Assembly (NCBI GenBank): GCA_016763715.1
Contig: JAESTG010000277.1
Location: 1 to 15,421, forward strand
Direction of reading: 5' to 3'
Source: Flavobacteriaceae bacterium
GTDB lineage: Bacteria > Bacteroidota > Bacteroidia > Flavobacteriales > Flavobacteriaceae
Length of the DNA: 15,421 nt
The translations under genes were made by a program, and so were the position numbers. Shown here piece by piece: positions 13,784 through 15,421 of the stretch; position 1 is the first letter of the stretch; every line of letters starts with the position of its first letter. The notes below the pieces were generated by a model. That model was not told the origin of the DNA. It did no database searches and worked only from the letters and a program-made list of their open reading frames with translations.

Positions 13784-14847
13784 TTATTTTTTTACAATAC
13801 GCCGTACCACAGAACCATTTTCTCCTAGTACGCTTAAAAAATATACTCCGCTTGGAAGAAAAGACATCTCAATGCTGTTTTCTCCTTTTTTAAACGCTCC
13901 TTCTAAGAACCTTTTGCCAAGCAAATCATAGACTTGGTAACTAGCTGCTTCGGGTGTTCTTATTATAAGCGCTGTGGCAACAGGATTAGGGTACATAGCC
14001 CATAAACTAACATTGGGTTCATCTTCAACCCCTAATAGCATCCTGCCTCATCTTCAGCAAAATTTACTTCCTCATCTTTTACCCAATCCTCTAAATAAGT
14101 GGCAGTGGCATCGTCTACATAAATGCAATCTAAAAAGGGTGTTTCTCTAGCTACAAACCCATTTATATGCTCATTAGAACCATTACGCATATCTAAGAAA
14201 GTTAAAGGGTTATAACTCGAGACAAAGAGGGATAGGTTGCTATTCTGGGAAGCATCAAGACTATCAATATTGTTATTTGAAACTATAAAACCAGTCAAGG
14301 CTACATTTTGTGAAATGTCCAATGCGTTTAAGTTATTATAATCTAAATATAAGAGATCAATATTAGGGCTCTGCGTAATATCGAGACTACTTAACGAATT
14401 AATTTCTAAATAAACCGTTTCCAAATTGGGGCATAGGGTGAGATCTATTTGAGAGATAAAATTCTCGTGGGCATCGAGATAGGTTAAGTTGGGTTGATTA
14501 CCTATTACTAAATTACTAATGTTATTACTCCAGCACGCCAAGGCAGTTAGTTGGGTGTTTTGCGAAACATCTAAGGAAGAAATGTTATTCGCCGAGCAGT
14601 CTAAAATCTCCAAGGCAGCAAAATCTTCTATTCCTGTAAGATCCTGTATACCCATCCCTATAGGACCTATTCCTGTTACATTTTCAATGTTGGCCGTGAG
14701 TACCTGACCGTTATTAGAGACGCCATCTCCCATACCATTGCTTTCCAAAAAGTCCTCGAAATTTGGGTCGGGAATTTGGGTAAATTGGGCGTGGCTCGTA
14801 GTCGCAACAAGACACATAAAAATTAAATATACATATGGTGTTTTCAT
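13784..14847 (-). pseudogene. Secreted leucine-rich-repeat protein with T9SS type A sorting domain, split by a frameshift
   Basis: Start at ATG 14847: MKTPYVYLIFMCLVATTSHA is a signal peptide. Residues about 60-240 are leucine-rich repeats with a period near 21, for example NLTYLDAHENFISQIDLTLC and NIDLLYLDYNNLNALDISQN. They are followed by the capping region CIYVDDATATYLEDWVKDEE. The frame ends at TAG 14032-14034 just after EDEAGCY. The overlapping frame from 14041 continues LGVEDEPNVSLWAMYPNPVA and ends in a complete type A sorting domain: VYDLLGKRF, LPSGVYFLSV, VVRRIVKK (stop at 13784). One missing base near 14036 accounts for the split. The intact protein would be about 354 residues, exported across the outer membrane by T9SS and attached to or released from the cell surface. 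As read, the LRR part lacks the sorting signal. It is convergent with recX. Confidence 0.82.
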
Positions 14848-14911
14848 CTTTGTAAACTTTTTTAGAAAACCTTCACACAGGAAGGCTCTTTTAATTTTTC
14901 CATTGGTGAAA

Positions 14912-15235
14912 CTAATTATGATCCACAACAAGTTGCTTTATAATAAGTTCTCCATTCTCATAAAAGTGGATAAAATAAAGCCCTTCATTTAATCCTGAGG
15001 TATCAAGCGTTTTTAATATATTTTGGGTTTGACCGCTCAATACGAGTACGCCCATATTATCATATACCTCATAAAAGTAGGTGTTTTCTGGTTTGTCTCT
15101 AAGGTCTAGGTTTAATTGGTCATCTGCCGAATTAGGATAAAATTCTAAGGTGCTAGGATTACATGGATTGCCAAAAGTATTAGAAGTAGTATAAATGCCC
15201 TGTAAATCTGGCAAGTTAATTATGGCAGATTTCAT
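14912..15235 (-). CDS. Orphan T9SS sorting-domain fragment without signal peptide
   Basis: 107 residues from ATG 15235. The last 75 or so form a T9SS C-terminal sorting domain: LEFYPNSADDQLNLDL, YFYEVYDNMGVLVLSGQ, LDTSGLNEGLYFIHFYENGE, IIKQLVVDHN. The first 27 residues (MKSAIINLPDLQGIYTTSNT and on to NPCNP) look like the end of a preceding domain, not a signal peptide. A sorting domain without an export signal cannot work alone, so this is most likely the 3' remnant of a longer secreted-protein gene. Its 5' side ends near the junction with repeat copy 2 (15272), so the missing part was probably cut off by the rearrangement; an in-frame TAA lies near 15263. It stops 64 bases before the LRR gene starts, on the same strand. 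Confidence 0.6.
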   Translation of the reverse strand: MKSAIINLPDLQGIYTTSNTFGNPCNPSTLEFYPNSADDQLNLDLRDKPENTYFYEVYDNMGVLVLSGQTQNILKTLDTSGLNEGLYFIHFYENGELIIKQLVVDHN

Positions 15236-15279
15236 CTTTAAAAAGATACTATTTAAGTTTTAAATTTATATTAACCACT

Positions 15280-15320
15280 AACCCCTTTCAATTTTATTGA
15301 ACTTCGAAAGGGGTTTTTTT
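15280..15320 (+). terminator. Orphan copy of the rng terminator
   Basis: AACCCCTTT (15280-15288) pairs with AAAGGGGTT (15307-15315), with TTCAA/TTGAA inside and a seven-T tail. It has no gene on the + strand to terminate. It is a duplicated relic, though it would block any + transcript arriving from recX copy 1. Confidence 0.85.
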
Positions 15321-15357
15321 ATGTTTTATTCTGAAAATAATTCTTTATTTTTCCATT

Positions 15358-15421
15358 CTGAAAACTACCAAAACATATACCGTAACTGAAGCTAAGAGAC
15401 GCTTGGAAGGATACTGTGCCT
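15358..15421 (+). CDS. recX: RecX family regulator, second copy, 3' end outside window
   Basis: Only 64 bases are visible, encoding LKTTKTYTVTEAKRRLEGYC and a further residue, identical to copy 1. As in copy 1 there is no in-frame ATG; CTG 15358 and TTG 15403 are the start candidates. This copy may be the intact one, since copy 1 is frameshifted, but the sequence that would show this lies beyond the window. Confidence 0.75.
   Translation, partial: MKTTKTYTVTEAKRRLEGYCA

Larger units (their letters stand above)
15272..15421 (+). repeat. Direct repeat, copy 2: terminator plus start of recX, continuing past the window
   Basis: Second copy of the sequence at 13218-13373, starting at the same TAA that is the rng stop codon in copy 1. 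Here no rng or other + strand gene precedes it, so this is the derived copy. The repeat runs to the window edge; its full length is unknown and at least 150 bases. Confidence 0.95.

Noticed and set aside
14100..14620. Repeat array in the LRR region as a possible CRISPR or satellite
   Set aside because: The periodicity (about 63 bases) is that of 21-residue protein repeats with varied DNA sequence; no conserved repeat/spacer structure.
13218..15421. Insertion sequence or integrative element between the two repeats
   Set aside because: No transposase, integrase or terminal inverted repeats; the repeats are host gene sequence of at least 150 bases, not short target-site duplications.

Overview
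The window is a chromosomal segment of a member of the Bacteroidota, almost certainly the family Flavobacteriaceae. Support comes from gldD and gldE gliding-motility genes, type IX secretion (T9SS) C-terminal sorting domains, TAnnTTTG-type -7 promoter elements, almost no Shine-Dalgarno sequences, AT-rich intergenic DNA, and many secreted proteins whose signal peptides end in AQ/GQ/SQ.

Layout. 1-1242: 3' part of ahcY (+), then a terminator and a structured repeat-type RNA element resembling the flavobacterial Flavo-1 motif. 1463-4728: an accessory block of exported proteins of unknown function: a lipoprotein, a secreted protein, a TM2-domain protein (the only + gene here), a secreted protein with a clan-CD-peptidase-like His/Cys arrangement, and a small exported protein whose signal peptide is frameshifted from its body. 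4876-5860: rplU-rpmA ribosomal operon (-) with a clear promoter and terminator; L21 carries a long KAP-rich linker and a helix-hairpin-helix tail. 5996-7190: an EamA-family transporter and two doubtful small membrane ORFs. 7254-10823: mutY, ssb, gldE, gldD (-), linking DNA maintenance and gliding motility. 10969-13220: HU, a 29-residue basic ribosome-associated-type protein, and RNase G (+), the last with a long hairpin-rich leader and an in-frame stop codon. 13226-15421: recX and T9SS proteins.

The most unusual part is 13.2-15.4 kb. The rng terminator plus the 5' end of recX occurs twice (13218-13373 and 15272-15421), almost identical. Between the copies lie the rest of a frameshifted recX, a leucine-rich-repeat T9SS protein split from its sorting domain by a frameshift, and an orphan sorting-domain ORF. 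The second terminator has no + strand gene before it, so it is the derived copy. This fits a recent tandem duplication of about 2.05 kb starting at the rng stop codon.

Four genes in the window are disrupted: the small exported protein, rng, recX and the LRR protein. Two breaks lie in 7-base A/T homopolymers. Whether they reflect sequence errors or real gene decay cannot be decided from the sequence. No tRNA, rRNA, CRISPR array or insertion sequence was seen.
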